The notes under the pieces were generated by a model. That model did not search any database, had not been told where the DNA came from, and was given only the letters and a program-made list of their open reading frames with translations. From Hetaerina americana (lineage: Eukaryota; Arthropoda; Insecta; Odonata; Calopterygidae): 64,000 nucleotides of DNA. Position 1 is the stretch's first letter; every line of letters starts with the position of its first letter. The stretch spans positions 4,413,905 to 4,477,904 of the forward strand of contig JAKTNV010000007.1 of NCBI GenBank assembly GCA_022747635.1. Reading direction: 5' to 3'. Positions 46,445 to 57,058 of this stretch are shown in pieces. A program made the position numbers and the translations under genes.

Positions 46445-48718
46445 TCTATATATATAAAGGAGAGTGTTTGTTTGTATGTATGTAATTTGTTTACTTTTTT
46501 GCTGTCATAGAAACAGCATTTTTCCAACTATGCCAGCAGGACTTTTGCAAGAACACTATTGTATTCAGAATTGCCGAGATATTATACGTGGAATACATCA
46601 AGGAAAGTCTTTTGTAGAAGAAAAATGGGCAACTTTGATCCTGAGAATAATATTTATTCATGTGACGCATTGGGCCGAGTCTACACAGTCCATCCTAACA
46701 ACGCCGAATGTTATTTTTTAAGAATGCTTCTACACACCATTAGAGGACCTCGCTCATTTGCACAATTAAGAACGGTAAACGGAGAAATATGTGAGACATT
46801 CAGAGAAGCTTGCCTGAATTTAGGGTTGCTAGAAGGAGATCAACACTGGGATGACTCATTGCGAGAGGCCAGTTTGATTTCTCTTCCACGACAAATCCGA
46901 ATTTTGTTTGCCATCATAATAACCTCCTGTAATCCATCTAACCCAAAAACATTATGGGAAAAATATAAAGAATCAATGAGTGAGGATATACTGGCTAAAG
47001 TTCGAAGTGAAAATCCTACATTGGATATTACGTTTAACTCTGACATTTTTAATAAAACTTTGATTATTTTAGAGGAAAAGTGTATCACCATGGTTTACAA
47101 GACTTTAGTGGAAGTCAGTCTTTTTGCACCTGTACAAGATCAACAGGGTGTATTTTATCCAGATTATATACGTGAAACTATCTACAATGTCTTAGACTTA
47201 GAAGCATACATCGCGGATAAAAAGCCACTTCTTAATGAAGATCAGAAATTCGCGTACGGAACAATAATGGATCAAGTAGATAAACAAGAAGTACGTATCA
47301 TTTTTCTTGATGCTGCTGGTGGCACGGTAAAAACATTTTTAATTAATTTAGTTCTCGCTGAAATCAGGGTTCATGGAGAAATTGCTCTAGCCGTTGCATC
47401 TTCAGGTATTGCAGCGACATTAATGGAAGGAGGAAGAACAGCCCACTCTGCCCTTAAGTTGCCACTTAATATTTCCCGACAAGAAAATCCCACATGTCAT
47501 ATAAATAAAACAAGCGGCCAGGCACAAGTTCTTATAGAATGTAAATTGATAGTATGGGATGAGTGTACGATTGCTCATAAAAAATTTCTTGAGGCCCTCA
47601 ACGCAACACTTCAAGATCTTAGAGGAAACTGCAGTTTAATGGGAGGAGCTCTGGTACTCCTGTGTGGAGACTTCCGTCAAACTCTGCCTGTCATTCCAAA
47701 ATCGACTCCAGCCGATGAAATTTATGCCTGTTTAAAACATTCTGTTCTATGGAATCATGTCCAAGAAATTAGCCTTAAACAAAACATGATTCGAATCCTC
47801 TTAAGAGATGGGAATGCTCAAAATTTTGTAAATAAACTTTTGGAGATTGGAGAAGATAGATTAGTTATTGAAGCATCTGGTATGATAAAATTGTCATCAG
47901 ATTTATGTGTATCGGTGAAAACTGTCCGCGATATGATACAAGCAGTCTATCCTAACGTTAATCAAAATTATAAAAATTTAGAATGGTTGCGAGAAAGAGC
48001 CATTCTTGCTCGTAAGAACGATGATGTTAATGAAATTAACAAGGAGATACTAGCCATGCTGCCAGGAGACGTGATTGAATATAAATCGGTTGATACCGTA
48101 GTGGATGCTGACGAAGCCGTCAATTATTCAACGGACTTCCTAAATTCACTTGATCCAGCTGGATTGCCACAACATCGCCTTATACTTAAAGTAGGATCTC
48201 CAATCATTTTATTGCAAAATTTAGATCCACCAAAACTCTGCAATGGGACACGATTGTGTGTGACATAATTAATGAAAAATATAATCCAGGCAGTCATTTT
48301 AACTGGAAAAGGAAAAGGTGAAATAATTTTTATTCCACGGATACCTCTAATCCCAACTGATCTTCCCCTCAACTTTAAAAGATTACAGTTTCCAGTCCGG
48401 CTATCTTTTTCAATTACCATTAATAAATCACAGGGACAGTCTTTAAAGTTTTGTGGTGTTGATCTAAGATCGCCATGTTTTAGCCACGGGCAACTTTATG
48501 TTGCTTGCTCCAGAGTAGGTTCGCCTAAAAATTTATATATTCTTTCTCCTGGATATGAAACAAAAAATGCAGTTTATAAACAGGTGTTAAATAAAAAAGA
48601 TTCTTAAATTTGTATGAAGTAGTGTATTATTGTACTTTATAATTTGTTCTTTTTATTTATGTAGTATATTTATATTACTGTTTCTCCCTAACCCGTGCAA
48701 AGCCGGGTATTCAGCTAG
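46445..48718 (+). mobile_element. Helitron derivative with both ends, Rep region deleted
   Basis: The 5' end begins TCTATATATATAAAGGAGAG after an A. The 3' end has the short hairpin ACCCG..CGGGT followed by ATTCAGCTAG (CTRR type), with T next. These are Helitron terminal hallmarks, with A/T insertion and no target duplication. Only about 2.3 kb separates them, against 5 kb or more for autonomous elements. About 70 bp after the 5' end the sequence is already in helicase-proximal coding (ASRTFARTL, YSELPRYYTWN), so the Rep/HUH nuclease part is missing. Confidence 0.88.
46517..48607 (+). pseudogene. Helitron PIF1-like helicase, one in-frame stop
   Basis: The C-terminal half of a RepHel protein. 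It would unwind DNA during rolling-circle transposition. The open frame can be read from about 46517 without a Met (ASRTFARTL). From 46559, numbering Tyr as residue 2: LGRVYTVHPNNAECYFLRML (38-57), LNEDQKFAY (225-233), Walker A DAAGGTVKTF (251-260), ASSGIAATLMEGGRTAHS (280-297), Walker B IVWDEC (331-336), LLCGDFRQTLPV (367-378). A TAA at 48266-48268 interrupts; the same frame continues from 48272 through FSITINKSQGQSL and LYVACSRVGSP to 48607. In Walker A the usual Gly before Lys is Val, and the usual Pro is Ala, so ATP hydrolysis is probably lost. Confidence 0.9.
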
Positions 48719-49340
48719 TATATATATATATATACAGTATATACATAGACCTCACGACTAATTGGGTCCACAAGTGTTGGCTTACTACGCAGCAGTGATA
48801 TAGTATGTGGACTTGAAAATGTACGAAACCTTTCACAAGATGTACTGGAATAAGAAAATAATGCTTCAAGTGATTCATAGAAGAGATATTGCTATTGATC
48901 TGATAACAAACAGCTTCAATTCTCCCGGCTGACTTGCTCAGGGAGATGAATCTGCAGAGGTCATCCTGCTGCGACATGCATTTAAGCACCACATTCTTAG
49001 ACGATGCCTCCATCATTTAATCTGTGCGTTGGTTGCAGAGGTCACTACTGACGATAATGGGGTGGCTGGGAGGGGAAGCTCATAGCAGGCGTCACTACGG
49101 GAATCTTGTACACTTACTGGAAGGGCCCCTATCAATAAGCCCCGCTTCAACAACTTCATAATCCTCTAATGGGGAGTGAATTTCCCGGTGATCAGCCATC
49201 TAGTCGTGCAGACAATCAACCCCGCTCTGACCAAGGAGTGATCAACTCCCATTGTCGACATATTTTTCTAAATCATCAAACGGTATAAAAATTAACGGCC
49301 GCGGAGATTTTATACATCACCTGGGAAATAGATAAGCCAA
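48719..49340. other. Short TA tract, otherwise unassigned
   Basis: TATATATATATATACAGTATATAC immediately follows the Helitron (broken tract 48719-48746). The rest is unassigned DNA with no recognisable feature. Confidence 0.4.
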
Positions 49341-49655
49341 GTAGTAGTATTTAGAGGAGGCGACCGACAACTGAGGTCATTTGCGCCACAGGGGATGGAC
49401 AGGAAAGGATGAAGGGTGGACACAAACCCGGCGTCGGCTTTAGCCTGCTCTTTACGAAAGGCGCCGAGGGGTCACGCGGAGGTTAACGTCCCATCCGACG
49501 GGCGGCGTACTCACTCAAAGTGCCCGCCACAAAGTACCTCAAGTAGGGATCGAGATGCCACTGAAAAATATTCAACACCGGCATTTGCCGGGATTTGAAC
49601 CCGGGCCCTCTGGGTAGGAAGCCAGTACGTTAGCCCCCGCACCATCTCGATCCCC
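49341..49655 (-). repeat. SINE family 1, full-length copy
   Basis: The minus-strand head at 49655-49590 has an A-box-like GATGGTGCGGGGG and a B-box GGTTCAAATCC. The head is followed by a body of about 230 bp ending CGGTCGCCTCCTCTAAATAC and a (CTA)n-like 3' tail. The 3' half is shared with 35594-35732. The anticodon arm has an irregular loop, so it is not a tRNA gene. Confidence 0.85.
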
Positions 49656-49964
49656 TAGATAAAGATGTTTTATTCAGAGCATCATCACAGTAAACAGCTT
49701 TCAAAATTTCAGTAATTTTTTGATAACCTTTACCGCATTTCACCAAAACAACTTGATGCTGATTCGTTGCTCCGTGATTTCGTCAATTTCCATTTTCGAC
49801 AAACAGTAAAAACAGGGACAACAAAAACTAACATAACTGGCACCATACGCGCTGCTCGACGATCCGCCAAGCACAGACGGCTCTCATCGGGTCTCAGGCA
49901 ACTAGCGCCGCCAGTGGGCGGGGCTATAGTCCGCGTCAAGGCCGCCAGATCGCACCAGTTCGCC
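49656..49964. other. Unassigned sequence adjoining LINE copy
   Basis: GC-moderate DNA with an open frame on both strands (about 49730-50000). It is not part of the LINE consensus seen in the other copies. No domain recognised. Confidence 0.35.
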
Positions 49965-52617
49965 CATTTATTGCACAGATACGTTGAACCGCAACGGTGA
50001 TAATGGGCAACCCATGCCTTACACCCCTTCCTAACACTGCCCATCCGGATTCCCCGTTCCCCACTCGCGCCTGAGCAGTCTGAGACATGCAAAGGTTGCG
50101 GATTAGCCTCCTGTCCCTCCATTCCATCCCTCCATCTATTCCTATCTTCTGCAACGCCTTCTTCGGTTCGACCCAATTCACTCTATCAAACGATTTCTCG
50201 AAATCTACGAAACAGGCAAATACCTCCAGGTTGTATTTTTTGGTGCTCTCTATTTTGTATCACAATACTGCATTTGAATCATACGTTTCCCTTTCCCGCA
50301 CGAAATTGATCATCCGCAAAGTATATATTTTACCCACTCTCTACCCTCTTATCATTGATCCTGAGAAACCCTTAAGCTTCGTGAGAAAGCAAACTCATTG
50401 CTTTGTATCCATCGCATATGGTTACCTTTCGCGTTTTTACAGTAGGAACTAAAAACACTGACCGGACGAAATCATCCGGCCAAATTCTTCTCTCATAGAT
50501 ATTAGTCAATAAAAAATCTTCCTCCGACCTTTTCTTAAACCGTGGAGGAATACAGAGGGTACGTGTGCCCATTCCATTTAATTTCCCTGAATGATCTCTC
50601 CATCTCGCTATACAATAAGCCTGGACTTATTCATCTTAGTCATATTTCCAAACTACTATATGTCTCAGCTGTTTGGCCTAAGTTCTTTGCCGCACAGTTA
50701 GTTCTTCTCTACATTCCTTTCATCTCCTTCTGACCTTCTTTTGTTCAGCCTATATTTTCCCTGATCCATCCTTGACCGTTTTCACAGATTTTCCATTCTT
50801 ACTTCCTGACAGTGCTTTAACGTTCTTCTAAAGGGAACCTAGTCCACCCTTCTTCTAATAAGTTTCCTTATCCTCGCACCGCATCTTATACCCCGCTTCC
50901 TTTGCCCCATCCGTCTCAGCCTATCCTTTAACTCTTTATACTTCCTTCTACCTAAATCTGTCATAACATTCTTCCATTGCCTTCTTTTGTTCACACATCT
51001 AATAATGTCTACCATAATCCATGGTTTTCTTTCCCCATTTACCTTTCCAATAGTTTTGCTTCGATATCCCTTTCTGACGCAGTCCCTTTTTTTCCTCCAC
51101 ACCCTTCCCGCTCATGCGTAGATGACTTTTCCTTAAATCTGTTGACTTTCTTTTCATATGTTTCCGGTCAATTCTTCCACGCTCCATTTTCTATGCCGTC
51201 TTCCCTGTTTTATTCTTTTATATCTGAGGTTGGACTTTATTATCACTAAATATCATGACCTAATACAGCATCCCCTTCCCGCATGACCGCATTTGAGTGT
51301 CATTAGGTGGTGAAGTGCTCTTAACAGTATTATTGGCTATACTTTGTCTGCTTTTGGTTTCCCCTTTCATCCCTCGTCCCTCTTCGTGCGGGGGGTCCTC
51401 CCGCTACCTGCAGTGTTTGGTCACATTCCCTACCTGTGTCCTTGAGAAGGAGAGCGTTTTATGTTGCATGTTCATGTGGAAATGGAGTTTCGCCTTCTTG
51501 CTTTTCATGTCCTGGCTTGCGCGTTGTTGGATGAATTTCGTCCTGCATCCTGGGGTGCATTCGTTGGTTAGTTTATGGTATATGTGTTTGCATGAGTGTT
51601 TGATGAAGGGATTTTTGCACAAGTGTTTACGTCACCGTGGGTATTTTTTGCATGCATGTGTTGATTTTGCATGTTTTATTGTTCATTTTTACGGGTGGTG
51701 ACCTAACACTCCCAGCCACACGCAATTTTATCTGGATCTACAACTACATAATACCCCGCAAGCCGCCCTCGCGGTGGCTTGCGGGGTATTAGGGAATTGT
51801 GCGAATTTATCACACTGTTCCTAAATTTGTACCTAGCCAAAATGGTATGGTCAAACTGGTTTATTTATGAATCCGCGGGGGGTTTTCCGTGTCAGTCTAC
51901 GCGCAGTCTGGTGCTAAATATCGTCACAATTAAGGAACTATTTCTCCCCGCGGTCATTCCTTGTTTGCTCCTAAAAAGTAGTCCCCCACTTTACTGCCAT
52001 CTCTTCCTTCACCGTCGCTTTTCAATCATACATCATTATGAAAATTTTTCCCTCTAAGATCATTCGCAATTATTTATTATCATAGATCCATGTCGAATTA
52101 TTCCTCTCTATGATTGTCTCGTGGCACGCAAGACTCAGCAATGACTAGCCTCTGTTTCAGCAATCACTTCTACCAATAATATTCAATCGCTCCCTTGTTT
52201 CATGCTCACTACACTTCTCTCCACCTTTAAATCCAATATTATTGTCACTCCTAACTGGCTTCATCCTTCGTCATCCATCCATCTCACCTCACACAGCCCT
52301 AAAATATATGCCTCTGCCTGCCACAGCCGTAAAATACACCTCCTCTCTCTATTTTTTGCTTTATGTATTATAACTTTCCGATCTATAACATCGTTCTAAC
52401 ATTCAGAACTACTATTCTAACTAATTCGGATATTTTCTCTCTATTCTGTGCTGCTGATATCGTTCGACAAGGATTTCGATGATGAGATGACTTCGATTTC
52501 GAGATGAAGACCACGGATGCCGCCTGGAATAACATGCGGCCGATTGGGCCGAGCCCCGTAGTTGTCAGGACTCATATTCTCTATACTGTCCATCATTAAA
52601 GTCTTGGGAATGATAAT
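49965..52617 (-). pseudogene. LINE family B, highly decayed copy (copy 3), interrupted
   Basis: Minus-strand remnants follow the order of copy 2. The endonuclease start region at 52617-52480 matches 28940-28815. Endonuclease remains to about 51800 (GGAATTGTGCGAATTTATC) are followed by a 0.54-kb insertion of repeat R. Next comes the linker KPWIMVDIIRCVNKRRQWKN (51102-50839 frame), then RT pieces ending with WRDRRLIRNLCMSQTAQAR (50181-49936 frame). Many stops and indels are present, so this is an older copy than 26.6 kb. The 3' end with motif C is missing. Confidence 0.82.
51252..51790 (+). repeat. Dispersed repeat R, longest copy, inserted in LINE
   Basis: It interrupts the LINE between the sequence equivalent to 28.07 and 28.10 kb of copy 2. 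Shared blocks with the other copies are GGTCACATTCCCTACCTG, TCGCCTTCTTGCTTTT, GGGTGGTGACCTAACA. The right end is a hairpin: AATACCCCGCAAGCCGCC pairs with GGTGGCTTGCGGGGTATT with one mismatch. No coding capacity. Class unknown. Confidence 0.7.
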
Positions 52618-55156
52618 TGAGGTGGTTTCCCGTTTCCTTTCATCAATAGTGTTTTTAACGTGACACCATCACTCAATGGCCACCCCACTGGGGTCAGACG
52701 CCATTGCAGCTGCCTCACTGAGGAACTGACGCTGCTTGGACTACCTTTCGTCTGGCTCCCAGCCTTCGACCTATCTGGCATGGGTGACCCTAACAGGAGC
52801 AATTATTATTAATCCCGCCAGCACAGCTCTAGGGGTTATCGGAACTCACAATCCCTTCTGTAAAGTCTTTCTTTCCAAGGAGAGAATAAAAAATGCGATG
52901 GTAGAAAATATAATTGAAGACAATGACGCAAAAGTGATTTATGATCGAATATTTCGACTTACAGGTAACATAATATTTTTAGGAAACTTATTAACCGATG
53001 AATTCGTTAAAAAGAAGTGAATATATCCAAATTGAGCATGAGGTATTCTAGGCAGTTCCATATGTCCTTTTTGCCAGATTTGAGTGTTTATTCTTACTAC
53101 TTTTTATAACCTTACGCTTTATGTACTATAAGTAAATGATTCTATTTCTTGGATTGAAAAGATCTAAATTAGGATTCTGACCAGCCTTTTATCAATTCGG
53201 GGCCGCTGCGCACACTGCCCGCACGTCACTTCCGTGGCGCATGCGCCCATTGTCGATGTCCCCCCCCTCCCATCACCCTCCTTCAATTCTTCTTGGCGAT
53301 TCGAACTCTGGCCAGGCGGGCGTTATGCTCCCTATCATGCGTGGCTAGAACGACCTAGAAGGCCAAGACCCGAATGGACTGCTTCATCGTCGATTTCCAA
53401 ACAGTATGAAAATTTGAACAATATGTTTAATAAGCATATCAATTTTGTTATTTAAAATCTAAATTCCGAGAATTTATAAAAAAACACCATTTTTGCCATC
53501 TGTGGAAAGCGAGGTCTTTTTTCGGAAGATATACTTGCATATTAAAATTCTTGAGGGAGGAAAAATTTTAGTTTTGTTTAAAACCAAGTGGAAGAGTTCA
53601 CATAAGAAGTACTGGAAATTTTCACGTATGTCAGCAATGTTTCGAAATAAAATAATGGACGTGATACTAAGGACGTAAGGAGAGGAGTTTGTTGCACATA
53701 TAAACACAAAAATGAGAAAATTTATGATGACAGGACGTCGTAGGTTAAAGATTTAAAGAACCGATGGCAAAGGATAAGGAGGGTACGGCTTCGAAACGCG
53801 GGAAATTGCAGAGAGGAGATCAGGGGCCTCTTGCTTGATGCGGCCGGAGCAGCGAATGGAGGAAGTGGTACATCGGGAAGGCGGGGATGATGTTAACGGA
53901 GGGATTCGTTCGTTCTTAAGGGAGGGAGAAAGCGTTGGGCAGGGGGAGCGAAGGAGGGTGGCTGCTCACATGTTGGGGAGAAGCGGAGGGATGGCGAGAC
54001 AGGCGCCTCCGAGGGTGGAACCGCGGGGGTGGGGGACGGTGGAGGCGCGCCCGAGTTACGTGGCAGGGCTTCAAAGACCACGGCGTCGATTTAATATTTC
54101 AGGGAGAAAGTCAAAAGACCACCTGTATATTGGTAGACTATACGTACAATCAGAAAAACCCCTTAATATTAAGAAGTCCCTTCACTCCTAAGGTGAGTGG
54201 TTGCTTAAACAATTCAAGACGAATTCCATTCGTTTTGGAAAAGAGGTGATTGTTCCAGGCGAGGCATTTCCTGGAGGAAAAGTGGTGCTCCCCGACCCCG
54301 AGGAGTCCGACCCGGCACGGAGGAAATTGTGGAGGTGCGCCGAAAGGAAATCTCTCCACACTCTCTTTTTTTATTAAAGGGGGCGTCTGCTCGTATCTCC
54401 TCCCGCCCTTTTTCAATTTTCACTCCGTCCACCCCACCCCCACACTCGCCCCTCTTTCCACTCGCCGACCTTCGATCCGCCTTCCCCCCGCCGCCCCCCC
54501 GACACGCCCCCGGGGGGAGAGAAAATAGGGGGGAGGCCTCAAGACGGCGAGGGAAGGGTAGCGGTCACTTTTTATGGACCCTGAGAGCGCGCGCCATGAC
54601 CTTAAAAAAACCCTTTCCAGGCAACCCTTGTCCCTTTCGGAGCGAAGGGATGTCTGCGGGCAGTGCCCTGCGAATGGGCGAATGGAGCGCACGGCAGAAT
54701 ACGATAGTACTTGCCAGGGAGAAATGAGCGAGTGGATGGGAGGCGGGCGGACATTTTATGCATAATTTTAAGAACGGCGAGGTGAAAGGATTGGTTGTGT
54801 AAAGTACATGAAATTGAAATATTCAAATAACATGGAGTTCATTTTTTGTTGCGTGACAAGAAATTTGTTATAAGATATAACTATAGCGTGGGTTCCTCCT
54901 TCGATGATATAATCTCCGTCTCTTGTGGGACACTCCAAAGCAACATGCAGTAATGACGAAAACAATGTGGATCATTTTTGTAAAAATGCCATGAATCACA
55001 AATGTTAACTGAAATTAATATGATTGCATAGAAAGTTAACATTCCATTGTCAAGAAATGATGGTTTTAGAGCATCTGCAAACGTATATAAGGTAAAGGCA
55101 CAGGTAACCTGTAGGCTATAACGACGAGGTATTACCTATATAGGGTTGTGTTTGTG
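52618..55156. other. No gene; GC-rich patches at 53.21-53.38 and 53.80-54.73 kb
   Basis: The second patch is G-rich on its left and C-rich on its right and is open in up to three frames without recognisable domains. The flanking DNA is AT-rich. A tRNA-like or SINE head was not found. Confidence 0.4.
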
Positions 55157-55202
55157 TGCATATATATATATATTATATACGTATATATATATTATTATTA
55201 TT
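55157..55202. repeat. (TA)n/(TAA)n tail of LINE B copy 4
   Basis: TATATATATATTATATACG and ATTATTATTATTAGG directly beyond the LINE 3' end. Probably its 3' tail repeat. Confidence 0.75.
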
Positions 55203-56443
55203 AGGTAATCTACCGGATAAGGTAGGTTTTTGGATGGACATAATTACTAATTAAATAATTTGTGACCCCTAGCAAAACACAACATCCTACTCTACATCAG
55301 GTCCCTCTTCAGCTCTGAGTACTTTCTTCCTCCCTTCATCCCGTCCAACATCCCTCTCCTGTTCCTTCCCTTTCCTCATTTGCCTAACATTCTCCCCTAT
55401 ATTACAGTCTTCAACATCCCGCTGCCGGTCAATACCCTCTTCATCCACTTTTCCTGCCTCCATAAGGTTGCTCCCAACAAACCCCTCTCTTCGCCCACCA
55501 TACCAAGTACTTCCTCGTTTGTTTTCTTCTCTGCCCATTTCACCTTCTCCATTCTTCTCCACATCCATATTTCAAAAGCCTCCAGTCTACGTCTATCCTC
55601 CTGAGCTTCAATGACCACGTTTCCGCGCCGTACATAGCTGCGCTCCATATCAAAGTTTTTGCGAGTCTTTTCTTAACTTCCTTACTCAACGTCCCCGTCA
55701 TCAACTCCCTCCTCCTTGTGAAATCCTCTTTGCCTAGCGCAATTCTTCTCCTTACGTCCTTACTACTTTGACCGTGTTGGTCCAAAACACTTCCGAGATA
55801 CGCAAACTGTTCTACTTGCTCTAGTTTTTGCCCTCCTATTTTAATGTTTAGCTTAGCCTTTTTCTTTCTAGAAAATCGCATAACCTTTGTTTTATTAATA
55901 TTGATTCTCATCCCATACCTGTCGCACTGAATTTCCAATTCCCTAAGCAAAGCTTGCAGCCCCTTGGCTGACAGGCAAACTAAAGCTTGGTCATCAGCGA
56001 ACCTAACGGATTTTACGAATTACCCGTCCACTTTCATTCCTACCTTCAGTTCTTCCCATGCTTCTTTAATCATTTCCTCTGCATACAGGTTGAAAATCAA
56101 CGGTGATAATGGGCAGTCCTGACTTACACCTCTTCCTAACACTGCCCAACCGTACTCCCCGTTTCCCACTCGCACCTGAGCAGTCTGGGAAATGTACAGG
56201 TTGCGGATTAGCCTCCTTTCCCTGGATCTTTCCTGCGTCAACTAATACCTTACCCGCCTTATCTCTAACTGTTAGCATAGATCTCCCTTTCTTACTTCCC
56301 GATAAAGATTTAACTTTGCTGTACAGCGCACCGATTTCACCCTTCCTCTGCAGACTTTCCATATCCTCGCACTGCGTCTTCCACCATGCTTCTTTTGCTT
56401 TATTTGTTGCCCGCCTCAATTTATTGTTTAATTCTTTGTGCTC
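55203..56443 (-). pseudogene. LINE family B with internal deletion (copy 4)
   Basis: Minus strand. The 5' part (56443-56240) codes the linker AKEAWWKTQCEDMESLQRKG and VKSLSGSKKGRS, then jumps from KIQ directly to RERRLIRNLYISQTAQVRVG, deleting the front of RT including motif A. A frame change near 56240 follows. Motif B (RGVSQDCPLSPLIFN, with Gln-Asp-Cys replacing Gln-Gly-Cys), motif C region (RFADDQALV near 55998-55972, after a stop near 56020), then YLGSVLDQHGQSSKDV and WSAAMYGAETW. The 3' end with AACCTACCTTATCCGGTAG is shared with copy 1. Confidence 0.88.
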
Positions 56444-56509
56444 AAGTGAGCCCAGTCTAGCCACCGGAAGTATTCATAAAAATCACCTAAGTGCAAATAC
56501 AGGGTTCGT
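56444..56509. other. Short unassigned gap
   Basis: About 65 bp between LINE copy 4 and the deleted mariner. Confidence 0.3.
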
Positions 56510-57056
56510 CCGGAAAATAAGTGTACTGAGCTCAGGAAAAAAAATTTATTACACTATTACATATCTTAAGCTAATATTCCTCAAAATAGGACCCTTGTGA
56601 GTCGATACACTTGTTCCAGCGGCGTTCCCATTCCTGGAACGCTCCCGCGAAGGCATCATCGGGAACCTCTCGAAGACTCGTCGTCGGCCTCTTCTCTGCC
56701 CTCCACGAACATCTTGTGCCACCGAAAGATCATGTTTCTGGACATGGCTGACTCCCCGTAAGCCTGGTTAATCATACCGACAGTTTCGGTAGACGATTTC
56801 CCAAGCTTTACCGCAAATTTGATGGAATAACGCTGCTCCAAAAACTTCGGCATCGCGTTCCGTGACGTGGGTCGAGCGTGGAGGTTTGCGTTAACAGAGC
56901 TCCTCACTACACCACAGCTCAGAGCCGACTGCCTTTTTCAGCGTCGCTTGCAAACATACCCCCCTCCAATCGCAGCCCGTCAGAGCGGTGCTGTGCGCGC
57001 CTGAAGCGGCGCGCCCAGCCCAGGAGTCAGTACACTTATTTTCCGGACGAACCCTG
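56510..57056 (-). mobile_element. Mariner-derived short element with complete ends
   Basis: A 547-bp element flanked by TA (56508-56509 and 57057-57058). The ends CAGGGTTCGTCCGGAAAATA and its exact complement extend to about 29 bp (GTGTACTGA). On the minus strand it retains the transposase N-terminus (MPKFLEQRYSIKFAVKLGKS, FRWHKMFVEGREE, 56850-56670). After a deletion of the whole catalytic core it retains the C-terminus (FQEWERRWNKCIDSQGSYF, near 56645-56589). It is structurally a MITE-like deletion derivative. A full-length partner would have supplied transposase. Confidence 0.9.
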
Positions 57057-57058
57057 TA

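Noticed and set aside
45786..46510. Open frames made of Tyr and Ile over TA repeats
   Set aside because: They are produced by the TATATA repeat in every phase and carry no other residues.
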